The position numbers and the translations under genes were made by a program. The notes under the pieces were generated by a model. The model was not told where the DNA came from and ran no database searches. It saw only the letters and a program-made list of their open reading frames with translations. 64,000 nt of DNA, taken from assembly GCA_949710005.1 (NCBI GenBank), contig OX453273.1, forward strand, positions 3,778,706-3,842,705. Reading direction: 5' to 3'. The stretch is from Ricordea florida (Eukaryota > Cnidaria > Anthozoa > Corallimorpharia > Ricordeidae). Below are positions 1-12,195 of the stretch, piece after piece; positions within the stretch are counted from its first letter, which is position 1; each line of letters starts with the position of its first letter.

Positions 1-448
1 ACGCCTGTCACTGGTGACCCAAGGCAGCATGGACAAGAAAATGAATACAAATGCAAAGCCATTGATAGATTTGAGACCTAACATTAATTTCTCTACACAT
101 ATGTTATGGAAATTGCCCTTAAGAGAACTACTAGTCAAATTTTAGAAGTTGAAGGGTTTAATTAAAATGAAGCACCCAGGAAAATTACATGCCCAAATGA
201 GTTCTCAGCAGTTAAATATTACAACTTACACAAAAGGTATGATGAATTTTCTGATTGTCAAAATGTATTAACTGGAATGCCAGTGGTTCCTTGGGAACTT
301 GTTCAGTCATCATCATATTAGAAAGCTATAAAATGAAACAAAATGCACTAACATGAGTTTCACAATCCTAAAACACATAAGAGTCACAAGATGAGACTGA
401 AAAGTACATTCACAGACAAACTGCATTTACCAATAACTGATCGGAAGC

Positions 449-516
449 AACAACAACAACAATAATAATAATAATAATTTAATAATAATAATAATAATAA
501 TAATAAAAATAATACT
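449..516. repeat. (CAA)n/(AAT)n microsatellite
   Basis: Short runs of CAA pass into about 60 bases of AAT with one interruption. It lies in the unresolved stretch 1-981, which should be intron or 3' part of the minus-strand RhoGEF gene. I could not place a convincing further exon of that gene there. The minus-strand segment near 720-810 is open in one frame, but that frame does not fit the phase of the last certain exon. Confidence 0.85.
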
Positions 517-981
517 TAAAGGACAAAAACAATCTAATTAGACAACGCCAGAAATGGGTAATCTCACAGAACTGTGAGATTGTGAAAACAGTCTATTCAT
601 TCAACTGACTTTCCATAAATTAAAGACACTGGCCATCAAGAATATCGCTTTGAATTGTACATTCTGCACATTCTTTGTAAAATTCAATTTTAGGAAAATT
701 TTTAGGAATATTTACCTCACTGCTTTGCAGCTTGGTAAATATTCTGCCACTATTCACCTTGATTTCAGAGAATAATAATTGTTCAGATGAAGGCTTGTGT
801 TGATTGAGAATTCCTAAGCAGCATTACTTGGCGAACATCAAGCTTTGCACAAAATTGTAGTGAGGGTTTTCCGATGTCACATGCAGCCTTGAGCACCATG
901 ACAAGCTATTGCACAACTATGATACATGTCCAGAAATGATCCGAATATTAAGCAATCCAATTTGCAAGAGTCATTACTTAC

Positions 982-1462
982 CCTAATTGTGGCTTTACAA
1001 GAAAATCCATTCTCTTTTCTTTTTGTGATAAGTAGAATTTGCTTAAACAAGAACAGGTATCGATCTGATCGGGTTCCAAGCACACGGAAGCAATCCTGAG
1101 AGGAAGAATCAGAATGATATGTAAAGAGGACCAGAATGCTGGTAGAAAAGTGTTGTTGTTGTTGGGGGAGAGGGGAGGGGGGAGGCAGAAAGAATCTCAC
1201 AAAAGCCCAACAGTACATAAACATTAAGAGGAATACATGTAACAATTTATTGTTATTGTTTCCCTACCTCCAGAACCAAACATCCATATGTTGTGAGATC
1301 TGGACCCTAGAAGAGAACAAAATCGATTCTCCATAACATTGCTAACAATAAACTATATGCACTAAATGACCGACAAATGTGTGCTAAGAGGATATCATTT
1401 CCTACTTACACATACACTAATATTTTCCTTACCTCAAAATCAGACATTTGACTTTGAATTTC
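982..1462 (-). CDS. RhoGEF PH-domain exons (partial domain)
   Basis: Exons 1462-1433 ([10 protein letters not shown]), 1306-1268 ([13 protein letters not shown]) and 1095-982 ([20 protein letters not shown] plus [16 protein letters not shown]) give the linker and the first strands of a PH domain packed behind DH. The next exon should begin in phase 0 below 982. It was not found with confidence before the window edge. Confidence 0.87.
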
Positions 1463-4400
1463 CTGAGTACAAAAACAATAAAATGGAATGTTAAACTAAA
1501 AAAAGCAAAACAGATCCTTAAATCATGATGAGTTTATTCTCTGCTGCTACCAATAAACAGCACTTCTTAATTTGCCCCAGTTTACATGACTATACTGTGC
1601 CTGTATTTTGCTAAAATTATGTGCCAAGTTACTCGAGATGACAACAAAATCCCATTCACCTGTACATGTACTGTGACTTCATGTTGTCTCTTCATTTCAT
1701 TGATGTGTTGAGCCACCCCAGTCATGGCTGATAGAGCGTCCTGCGACAGCAACAAACATACATGTACACTACATTCTTATTGAGATCGCAAACACAAACC
1801 AAAAACAAAAACACCCAAGAAAATAGATGCGCAACTTCAACTGAAGGAGAAATCGCACTAAAAGGGTTTCACAAAAAAAAAACTTACCGAGACCATATCA
1901 TAGCCCTCAGTGTCACTGTCTTTGTCAAAATGTTTTTGCATATCCTAGAAAGGCAATTTGTTATGTCAATATGTGTGATTATTGACCAGTGGAATGGTCC
2001 TTGAATTTATATACTGCTAATTAACCAAGAGTGAGGTAATTACAGGGAAATCTCGGACCAGGGCTTTGATGTATTGACCGACTGATAGTGAGGTCAATAC
2101 ATCAAGGCCAAGGTCTGAGATTCCCTTGTAATGACTGGACAGATGACGTTAATACGTTATTTATTATATGGCCTTTTTAGGACTGGAAAAAAAGGGAAGG
2201 GTTTTTCAATATCCGCTTGCACACCAAGATATCATTAGAGGCCATGTTCAGTGAACTGAAACACACCTGACCATGCAATCAAAACCAGAAGTGACAGAAG
2301 AAAGAGTTTCTTTGCAAATGAGACAACTTTTGTCTACATTAAAAAAAATTCCTCATGCCCGGTCATTACAAGAAAATCTTGCCCACTCGGCAGCCAATCA
2401 GAGCATGCATACTATTGTAGCTATACAATAAAACCTTATAAAACAAAAGCTTAAATGTTACAGGGTTGTGTGCTCTAACCAGGGAGACTCAAGTCTTAAA
2501 TCATACATTCTTTGGTTAAAAAATAAACACCTTGCAGATTGCTCTTTTTAACTGTGATCATCTGCAAAGTGTTCTCTTAACAAAGCACTAAACCATCTTA
2601 GACTGAACTGAATTGAACAACATTCATGAATACAATAAACTGAAAAAACTGAAGTTACTGCAGTATATCTTTTTAACAGGTTAACAAAGAGCTGGTTAAA
2701 CTTTCAAGTTTGCACCAGCTGCAATCTGTCTAGTTTGCCACTTTTCCACAACAATGAGACATAAGAAAGTACCAGTGCTAGTACTAACACCAGCCACATG
2801 CCACCTACTCTCTTACACTCTCCTGCTATGGAAAATGTTTTTGACAACCCTGCATGTTAATCAACAAATTACTTGAAAAATCAAATATAGTAAAATAAAA
2901 AAATATTACTATTTAGACTAAGGAAAAAAACTTACAAGTTGAAAAGAGGAATAGGGAAAGGAGAAAAAATATAACAAACCAAATGAAACACTCTTCTGTA
3001 CCTCCAAAAGAAGATGATACTTCAGAATTCTTTGTACAGGTTTTAACAGGTAGGATCCAAGAGGAAGAGCATGGCCTAGACCAACCTGAATATTCTGAGG
3101 AAATAAAATAATTTCAAAAAATCAAAAAGCAGTGATATGGTCATAACAAGAAACAAAATTAACTTAATAAACTCTTCAAAGTCATTCAATACAAACAGAA
3201 ATATTCAAGAGGATGAAATAATGACAGTTACTACAAATTTTGGTTACCAGTAGTTGGAGCTAATTAAAATGTCAACTCCAAGTGTAGTATAAATCAATTT
3301 CCTGGGGTGCTCTCTTTCTTTGGACAGGTGACCCCAAGATACAGGTAAAAAAACAATGGATTTCTATTATATTATAACCAACTAAGAAGTTGAGCCAATC
3401 CAATTATTTCCAATGATCAACATAAATTGACCACCAATTTTTAAGACTAACGATTCTTCTTAGTGCATTCACAAAAAACTAAACTTTTCAAAACTTTTAA
3501 TGTGCACAACAATTTAAACAAAAGCATTTTATGCTTGAGAAAAGCCTTTGAAAGTAAACTAAAGATAAAATTTAATTATGAAACAGCAATAACGAAAGCA
3601 AAAGTGTTAACCTTGATAAATTCTGCAGTCTCCGTGCTCTGTGTAAGTTTTGTCAGTACCTCTACAGATCTGCAGAGCAACCGCACAACAAACATTAAAC
3701 AAAAAGAATAGTTCTTAATCCAGAGTTCTACTTAGTACCACTTCAAGTGGCAAGATTAGTTCACAGATCACCTTACCACCAAGAATGCTACCCACTCACT
3801 TCTATCTACCTTTCCAACAGTGACTTGATGACATAATGTTTTATTGTTGTATTGATTACCTGGGATAGTTTGTGCAATAGTCTGTATAGGTTGCAAAGCC
3901 CTCTCCCTAAAAAAAAAAAAATAACAAAAAAAAGAAACAGTTAACATGACATGACATGTACTTGTAAATAAGACATTCATCGAAATAGTTGACGATTTAG
4001 TCAAAACTGAACCATTCAACACTTTGAAAGGAAGTGAAAGAATTGACTATGAAAAACATACTGCTAAAAAGAAAGAAGTTTGAAAGGATTCTTAAATTAA
4101 GTAATGAAAAAACAAGGAAATTGTAACAGTGTGCTTGAAGCAGTCAACAAGGCCAGTGAATTGATTAGTTCATATGGACAAGAAACACTGATTCGATAAA
4201 GATAAAGGTTTGATAGTTTGAATCACATGGTAGAAAATTACAACTACAATTTATGCAACAAAGAGTTACTTTCATCTTACTTTAGAAGCAAATTTCATGG
4301 CTATTTCGACTGGATCATCTCCACATTCATCAAGCTCTGAAAGGAAATTCCTAGAGTAAAAAGGTTCAGCAATGAGAGGGACATCAACATCATCAAAACT

Positions 4401-7061
4401 CAGAAATTAAACTACCTAATTTCCCTAACAACTGTACTATGTTTTAACAGACTTCCAATGTATAAATAATAATGTTAAAAGTACTAAAAAACCCAAGAGA
4501 TCAGAAACCAATATTTTGCTGACAAATTAAGTCATGCACAGATCTCACTAAATCACATTTCTGTGGATTTCACGTTGAAACAAAGTAGAAGGGAGGTAAC
4601 TCAATGTCAAGCTATACTAAACAGTTGCCACGTTCAATTTTCAAACTTACTTGTTAAATTGATAGATTTCTTCAATATTCATAAATAAATCATTAACATC
4701 TTGCTCATTTACTGGTGAGCTTTGCCTTCTCATCTTCTGCAAATAACCCTGAATAATAAGGAAAGAACCAATATTTAGTTTTTGGATCACTCAAAGTGTG
4801 CTGGCAGCTTGCTGAAGAGACCCACCGGGAAGACACAACACAGAATGGTAATTCATCTAAAGAACTGGCATTTATTGAAGGATTTTTATAAATTGCTTAC
4901 AAATGAGTTGGGTCCCTAAAAAAGGTTGAGGTGCCCAAACCATTGTTAAAAAGTAACATTTGAGTGCCAGAAATGGAGCATAAACATTGCCAAATGGGTA
5001 TGCCATACAAATACTCAACTTATTACCTATAAATTTTACTGCCTCAGAAACCAATCACACTGCAAGTTTAAGAGCCTGTAACCATAAAAAAGGGAAAATA
5101 ACAGAACCAAGTACCTGCATCATCGATTTTAACATTCCCATAGTCTGTGTCAAGAAGATGCCCGTCAAACTGAGAGCGACAAATTAAGAGTTAAACTGAC
5201 CTGAACAATGCTACATTACAGTACCTCAATAATCTCTTCCAGATGCTTAACATAAGCCTGTTCAGTGGACACTATTTCTTGCACAACTCTATCAATGTGA
5301 CTGACATTTGAGCCACTTGAAACTCTATTCATGTTCACATCAAGACACTGGTTCAACAGTGGAGTTGACGGTGTTGACTCATCAGAAATTGTGGATGGTG
5401 ACCATTCTCCTGAGTGAGTGGATGATGGTCGCAGAGATACTCCATCTTCTTCAAAAGCTTTTTTCAGAGATGCAACAACAGTTTCTTTGTCTGACTCACT
5501 TTCTGATGGTGGGTCCTTGTAAATTATTTCTACTCGGGGCTGAGAATGCCCTTGTTTTTTTCTCTCATTCCCTTGAAGTTGAGGATCTGTCACATGGTTT
5601 TTTTCCAGTGTGGGTCTTCGGAAAAATCTCTTAGATGTTTTTCGAGGTGACAAGAGTGAGCTGGACTTTGCAGGAGAGTATCCATTAGATTCTCTCTGAG
5701 GAGAAGCAGTCCTCTTTGCTCTGAAATTATTTGACCGTTCCAATGGAACACCCCCTGACTGCGGGTAAGTTGTGATTGGTGACATTGCTGCAAAACCAGA
5801 GCACACTAATAGTACAATAATTAGACAATCAATGTCCCAGGGATAAAAATTAAGGCCTGTTATAAGATTGCTGCTGACTACAAAACCTAAGCCAAGGTAG
5901 TGGAGGTACAACAGTGTAGCTGTTGTAGTTCAATTTTATACTTGGTTTAAATTTTATTTTCCTTTGTTTCAAACTCATTATCATACATTACCATGCCAGA
6001 AAACAAAGGAAAATAAAATTTGAATTGAACTACAACATAGCCATCAATTTGCTGGACTCATGGTCCAGCGTATAAGTATAGGCAGGATTTTTCAACAATT
6101 TTGTAAAGTAGCAGACATAATTCTGAAAGCACTGGACATGACAATTTTTAGTGCTACAAGGCACCTTGCAGGTGTCGAATGTGCAAGCTACATCATGGGG
6201 GGGGGGGGGTCTGGGGGCATGCCTCCTGGGAAAGTTTTAAAATAGAACACTCAGAAACTATGATAATAACAAAATGGTCACTTTAACTTTGTTTAAATGA
6301 AAATGGAAACCAATAAAGTATTCTGCTCTATAAGATAGGACAAAAGTAATGTGGCTGTTTTGAAGAATTTAACTGCTCATTCTGTTATCTTAGTAAATTC
6401 ATGAGATGCTTAATAAGTAAAAAAAAAAACATAAAAAATAAAAAAACCCTCAAATGTTGGTCTCAAAGTACTGGATGTGGAATGGGAAATGACTGGACAA
6501 AACGTCTGGCCTCCAGCCTCAAACAAAAAGCCTGTATAGGTGATGGTAATTTGAGATTGTACTGTCTCTCCTTGCAGTATATATACAAATAGTTACTGGA
6601 AATATAATGCTGGGGGTAACACTGTGATGGACTAACATCCCATCCAAGGGTGAGTAATAAATACATTGGTGGGTCTCCAGTGACTCCTTTGGGTCTCCTG
6701 TGGTACTTGTGATATAATGCTAGGGTCAACCCTGTGGAAAACTAATGCCCCATCCAGGTGGGGAGGTGGAACAAATCAAATACCCCTACATGTAAGTGGC
6801 TCCCGCTACAGGATGGGACTGGTGAATTAATAAAGTGAATTTTTTTGTTAATACAAGTCTGATAGATAACGTATTGGAACTGGTAACTTAATTCACCCTT
6901 CTTGCGGAAAACACTTGTCTGAAGAATGATATATGTGGGATTTTTAGACACAAGTCATTGAAAGCATTGAACTTCCCAGAAAGGATGGTCACTTACCACT
7001 GTTTGCTGGGTTTAAAGAGCTTGCAATGACTGACATCTTTGGTTAACCATGGTACACTGAT
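982..7061 (-). CDS. RhoGEF with DH-PH domains, PLEKHG1/2/3-like (5' coding part)
   Basis: This should be a guanine-nucleotide exchange factor activating Rho-family GTPases, through a catalytic DH domain followed by a PH domain. The exons I can place on the minus strand are 7061-6997 (ATG at 7036), 5787-5225, 4748-4651, 4350-4281, 3906-3860, 3669-3612, 3085-3002, 1944-1888, 1740-1660, 1462-1433, 1306-1268 and 1095-982. All have AG/GT borders, and their phases join into 427 codons with no stop. Residues 1-175 or so are a low-complexity Ser/Pro/Arg-rich region, DH spans about 178-366, and PH starts about 370. The match to the PLEKHG1/2/3 group rests on the wording of the DH domain ([46 protein letters not shown]). 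The gene continues past base 1, so the end of PH and the C-terminus are missing. Non-coding 5' exons are likely upstream but I could not place them. Confidence 0.88.
1660..4748 (-). CDS. RhoGEF DH-domain exons (7 exons)
   Basis: Exons 4748-4651, 4350-4281, 3906-3860, 3669-3612, 3085-3002, 1944-1888 and 1740-1660 encode the rest of the DH domain. The conserved segment [19 protein letters not shown] (CR3 region of Dbl GEFs) is on exon 3085-3002. The following text reads [18 protein letters not shown] and then [18 protein letters not shown], the usual end of a PLEKHG-type DH domain. Exon lengths of 98, 70, 47, 58, 84, 57 and 81 keep frame. Confidence 0.9.
2010..2410. repeat. Intronic hairpin element
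   Basis: The core is an imperfect palindrome of about 100 bases at 2035-2137, with arms of about 45 bases (TCGGACCAGGGCTTTGATGT against its complement around 2095-2135). A second piece near 2365-2405 repeats GGTCATTACAAG, followed by a phrase common in coral hairpin repeats (GCCAATCAGAGC). No coding frame is seen. It sits in an intron of the RhoGEF. Confidence 0.55.
5225..5787 (-). CDS. RhoGEF exon 2: disordered N-terminus and start of DH
   Basis: This is the largest exon of the RhoGEF. Its acceptor is TTTTGCAG at 5788-5795, and the donor GTACTG follows GAG at 5225. It joins the preceding small exon (7061-6997) so that the protein begins [13 protein letters not shown]. The text is rich in Ser, Pro, Arg and acidic residues ([21 protein letters not shown]), typical of a disordered regulatory tail. 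The last 24 residues ([20 protein letters not shown] and following) are the first helix of a DH domain. The DH helix continues directly into the exon at 4748 (GYLQKMRRQ). Confidence 0.9.
5914..6045. repeat. Small hairpin MITE
   Basis: Arms at about 5916-5970 (TAGCTGTTGTAGTTCAATTT and a TTTTATTTTCCTTTGTTT block) are mirrored at 5999-6042, leaving a loop of about 30 bases. No open frame is present. It lies in the first coding intron of the RhoGEF. A run of 13 G follows at 6197-6209. Confidence 0.7.
6593..6790 (+). repeat. Two degenerate SINE-tail copies
   Basis: Positions 6600-6650 (AATGCTGGGGGTAACACTGT, then GATGGACTAACATCCCATCC) and 6710-6760 (ATAATGCTAGGGTCAACCCT, then CCCCATCCAGG) are two diverged copies of the 3' body of the SINE seen intact at 60.7-61.0 kb. 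No tRNA-like head remains here. Confidence 0.6.
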
Positions 7062-10000
7062 CTGAAAAGAGAAAAAAAGTAACAAAATGTTACATAATGC
7101 AAATGAATGTTTTTCTTGAGATGACTGCTGAACCTTATGCTATACACACTTTGCTGTACAAAGAAGCCATGATCTATGAGACAAACAATAGAAGATTAAC
7201 TCAGATCAAAGCTTACAGTAATGACAACTTCAAGTTAACACTAAACAGCAACCTAGACAAGTTTTATTTTTGTGGTGCTAAAAGGTTATCAAATAAAGAT
7301 ATGAAACCTGAATATCAGTCTCAAGAATATAGGTTCCATATGACATGCCAACTGAAATCAAGGATACATTTTTGCACAACTAATAAAAAGGATTATGAAA
7401 CAATACACAGTCTTACTGGTGACAGAAAAGGAAATTAAACTTGTGGTAGAAAAAGGAAATTCCTCTTTTAGCTAATCGTAGTTCCTCTCCTGAAAATTTT
7501 GATCTAAAAAGCTCCATCAAATCAAGAACTGAAGTGGTCCGTGTATTAGTGATTCACAGATGAGTAACTTAAGACAAAGTTTTCTTCATGAGCAAGGGAT
7601 AACTATAGAGTACTATTTCTAATAATAACTGGTCTAGTTTTATATAACGGAATCCAAAAAAAATTCAAATTCTCTTCCAGGAACCCATTTAATGTGGTCA
7701 TAATTCCTTGCTCTTTACCTCTCTGTTGTGGTTTCCTAAAATTATATTACAGTACAGGGTATGACCATTTCAAAGAAATTTTGCAAGGAAAGCATTACAT
7801 TTTTTAACAATGCATGTATGATATACAATTCTGGCACAATACCAACTTTATTTTAAAGTATGATCAAAACATTTTCTCAGCGGAATTCTTGGCCAGCTTC
7901 CATATTTCCAGTTTATGTCAAGTGACATATTAATAGTCAAATTACTTTAATTTCCCTTAGCAACATTTATGGACAAGACCTGAAAGATGATTTCTGATAA
8001 CAATAAAATTGTTTATCTAGAGGATAAGCTTCTACACAACATGTCTTAAAAAAGAAACTTGATGATATACTTGGCTTACTCTTGTGGACAAAACAAAAGT
8101 GCAAAACATTTTAAAGTGAACTTGAGACAAAACTACTGATAATAATCTTTGTGGTTTTGTAAACTGCCGCGTCCCTGACTTGGAATAAACCACTGACAAA
8201 GCTCTCAATGGAACACATATTTGGAGGTTTAAATAAACTGTGAACATGACAATAACTTTAAAATGTGCTGCTTCTAAGCAGACATTATGGAGAAGGTTTT
8301 TGCATGCATTACCATAAAACATGTGTCATGAGTTTGATACTGATAAAATATCATCATTAGGTGTTTAATCAATATTTCATTACCACCTTGGAAATAAAAA
8401 ATGAGAAGATAAAAAGATTAAACTTTTCATTGAGAATACAACTAAGAAGAGAAGTTAAATGCAACTTATGTCTAAATTACAATTACGAAAAAACTAAAGT
8501 TGTATTATGCAAAGTTTTGGTGGAGATTATCCCAAATGCTTATGCACTCCCCTGTGGGCAAGCAAAAGCGGCAAAAATAGCAATTGGCGATCCTATCCAG
8601 ACGACTATTTCGCTGTCAAGAAGAAACTGGACGGAGATAAGGCTGCCCAGGTCTGTTGAAAATAAACAGAGCCCTGTTCATCTGTGTAAATAGAGCCAAA
8701 CCTGTTCAAGGAGCCATTTGTTTCTACTCATTATTTGCACGAGTCAAAATAAAACAAAGACTTGCCGTAAAGGTTGAGGAGTTATGTCAGAAACTGCGCC
8801 GAAAGATAAATCTGTGATTGAGTGACAGTCTACTTTTCTTCACTCTGACACGTACGGTAAAGCTGGCAATTTTCTGAATAACGGTAATATATTTGGTTTT
8901 GATTCATTTTAGAACCGTTTACAGACAAGATTTTAGCGAGCTAAAGATCTCTCGTGTTTTTACATCTCATCATTATCGTCTCTCTAGTTGAATGACTATG
9001 GGTAATTACTAGGACAGCTTGACTGTTTTTGTACGAGAGCAGAACGCCTTCACACAACATAAACAAAACCTACGCACGCAATATTTCATATCTGGCATGA
9101 TTTTTCCCGAGCCGTACGAACCCAGAGCGAAATGTCAAAAACTAAGGAGACGTTCAACAACGTACATCTTTTGTACAAATTCTTTTACACCGTGAACAGA
9201 AGAATAGTAAACTGAATGACAAAATCACCCGCGAAATTTATTAACGCGCAAGACCTCAAAACAAAAGAACTTCAGATCTCCATTAACTTACAAATTGTAG
9301 TAAAATTCGGTTAGATGTTAAACGACTGACTCCAGCGGTTGAAAAGAATTTCTGATGAAACATTCTAACATAAAAAGCACCTCTGCAGTCATGGGCTATT
9401 TAACTTGAATGCAACTTCCTAACATCATAGTTTTGAATAACCGCGTCTCCGTCGCGACAGTGTTTGTTAAATTTTTCCCTGATGCACGGAAACCACAATT
9501 CACACTTGGCCATAGCATAGCCGCCTCAGATATGCAGGAAAAATACACCGGTCTTTGTTAGTTTTGTCATTTCCTGAACAAGCATACAAGCATTCAACCA
9601 TTGTCATACAAATCTGGGTTAAGTTCGTCCTGGGTTCCACATTTTTAAGTCAAAAAAATTCAGAAAGGTGGCCATAAAGCATGATTAAAAATACGAGCTG
9701 TATCTCAAATGTTAGTAAGCTCTGACACGCAAACCAAACTTGGTACGCGAAACAGGTTCAGTTGCACGGGACACTGACTTACTACCACGAATCAAACTAA
9801 GTTTCATCTGTTGTACGAATATACTTGCCTTTGCACTGTGACAGAAAATACGACAATACTCCTATACAATATTTGTATACTAAAACTAATTATCCTCAAG
9901 ATCAATCTAGAAAAGTCATACTTAAGTTCTCTTCACGAACAATGGTCAAAGTTTGCGCCAGTCGATACAGGATTTGAAAGCTACGTAAAGAACGTCGCAC

Positions 10001-12190
10001 TATCTGTTTTAGAATTGCTTTAGAAAATACGCTGAAACATCGATCTGCTGAAAACTATCTCTGATCTGTTGATTTGCGCAGTTTTTTCGGTATAGCTTAC
10101 CTGAGATGTATCAAAAGGCAGCAAGGTCCTAGATAACAGTACGACAAATAAAGAAAAACCTCCAAAACAAAGACATTGCAGCAATGACCTCCCATAGACT
10201 CTAATAGTACTATAACGTGTGCAATTAGATTTCAAATTAACGGAGTTACAAACTAACCTTCAATCCCTCAACTGATGAAGAATACACTGGGATCTTTCCA
10301 CGAGGAGTAATGGCATAATCCGTTTGAAAACCAGAAAATTACACTGCGGCATTCGATCCAAAACACAAGCACTCATAAACAGATACAAGTTTGAAATAGG
10401 CTCGTATATTACAGGCTACTCAAATCATGTCAAATTTGAGTTAAAATGATGCCTTCCTAAGGGATGAATAAAAAAGATGTCTTACAACTCGGTCACGTTT
10501 CAAGGAAATTCTTCGGAAGTGCAGTGCAGTGCAAAGCTCCTCGCTAAGTGGGAGTCGAATATACTGTAATTTTTTGGATGGATCTCGCGAACTGCATGCT
10601 GGGAAGAAATGCCTTGAGATATTCAATTTTACCGGAAATGCAACGGACCCAGAGACCGAGTTCGTTTCACTTTAATTTCTTCTTCTTTCTTAAATAGCTT
10701 TCATTCCTTTTTAACTGTGCCAGATTGCATCCGCAGCGGTTTTTGCAGTTTTCTTCAAACAGAAGTTGCCTGGACTTGTATTGTCCGGCTCAAATTCATC
10801 TTCTGTGGTTGCCTTATCGTTCTGATAAATCCCGGTGATAAATCCTGCATTTTCTGCCGATAAATAAATCAAGTTAAAGAGAACAATATTCTTAATGATG
10901 TACTCAGTCTCTTTCAAACAAACGGCGCCGAAGCGAGACGAACGGTTCCAATTTTTTTGGTTACTCAGAAAATGGAATATGGTTAGGGAAACAATTTTAA
11001 AATAGCTTAGTCGGGTGAAAGATGAATTCTCTTCGTAATTTAGATCTTACCTTCGATGGAAAAGTAGCAAAATTACAATATTCTGTGGTGAAGTCTTTTT
11101 CACAGAGAGGAAATGAACTTTACCATACATACGAAAAACCTTGACGGCTGGAAGGAGCCGCTGAGAGTGGCCATGAAGCGAAAAAAGCCCGACAGACAGT
11201 TAAGGCGAATACAGCACTTGTACACTTTCGCAATCACGTATTTCACGGGCGAATGAATAAAGAACGCAATATTGCTGAAGTGTTTTCAAGGAATTTTTGT
11301 GTGATGTACTTATGAGGTCAAGTGACGTGACACGCTTTGTTTGAACACAACTTGCCTACATCCTCCGAGCGTTTTCTCTGCGGGCATTTATTTTTAAAAT
11401 CAGTTGTTTTCACAAAACAGAGAATTTCGGAGGGACAAATAGACAAAAAGGCTCCGTTTGACACAGCTACGATGTTTATTATGCTTATTATAACGTTTCA
11501 TGTTATGTTAGGCGGTGTTCGTAGCGCAGACAAAGTCTGTCTCCAATCTGACAGAAATCGGCTCTAACTATACGACACGACCTAATTCCTGAAATCACGT
11601 CTGAGAAAACAAAACCGTCCAAGTATTTAAAAACATGACAGTAAGAAAAACGTAAGTAAAATAATCATTTCTCATTGAGTTACAAGATAAAACTCTGCCA
11701 ATATTTTGCGGCAACGGGAGGAAGATAGGAAAAAGTGACTCGTCCGGCCACACAAAATGCCGACTTTTCACTCCACTGTGCTGAGTGATTCACTTTGAGA
11801 AAAACGGAGGCATTTTACAAAACCTTCGATATGCTTATTCTTTAGTTACGCTGACGTGCGGGGAGAGTATCGTTCAGTTAAAAAAAAGAAAGAACTGGCG
11901 AGGGAAGAGAAGATTAGAAATAGGTAAAATGTTTTAGGAATAAATAATTGAACCACAAAAAGGACGAAGTTTGGTAACTTGTCGATTGTCAAACTGCTTT
12001 GAACCAGCGCGTTGTTGTTGTATTTTATTATTATTATTATCATTATTATTATTATTTTTTTTTTTTGTAGTATAGACAAAAATGGGTCAAACGAGTTAAT
12101 AAGTGAGGATGTACTAGGTGCCAAATGTAAAATATTATTTAAGTACTTTATCCCTATTTTTTGTGCTCTCAAATATCACAAAAGTTATAT
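7062..12190. other. No gene recognised; likely 5' flank/UTR introns of the RhoGEF
   Basis: I find no exon, RNA gene or clear mobile element in this stretch. Base composition rises in CpG-containing words between about 8.5 and 11.2 kb, so the promoter and untranslated first exons of the minus-strand RhoGEF may be here. No TSS signal can be read with confidence. A short ATT/T-rich run lies at 12025-12065. Confidence 0.4.
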
Positions 12191-12195
12191 TGTAA

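Noticed and set aside
1136..1336. 66-codon plus frame
   Set aside because: Antisense shadow of RhoGEF PH exons and intron, with a low-complexity G run.
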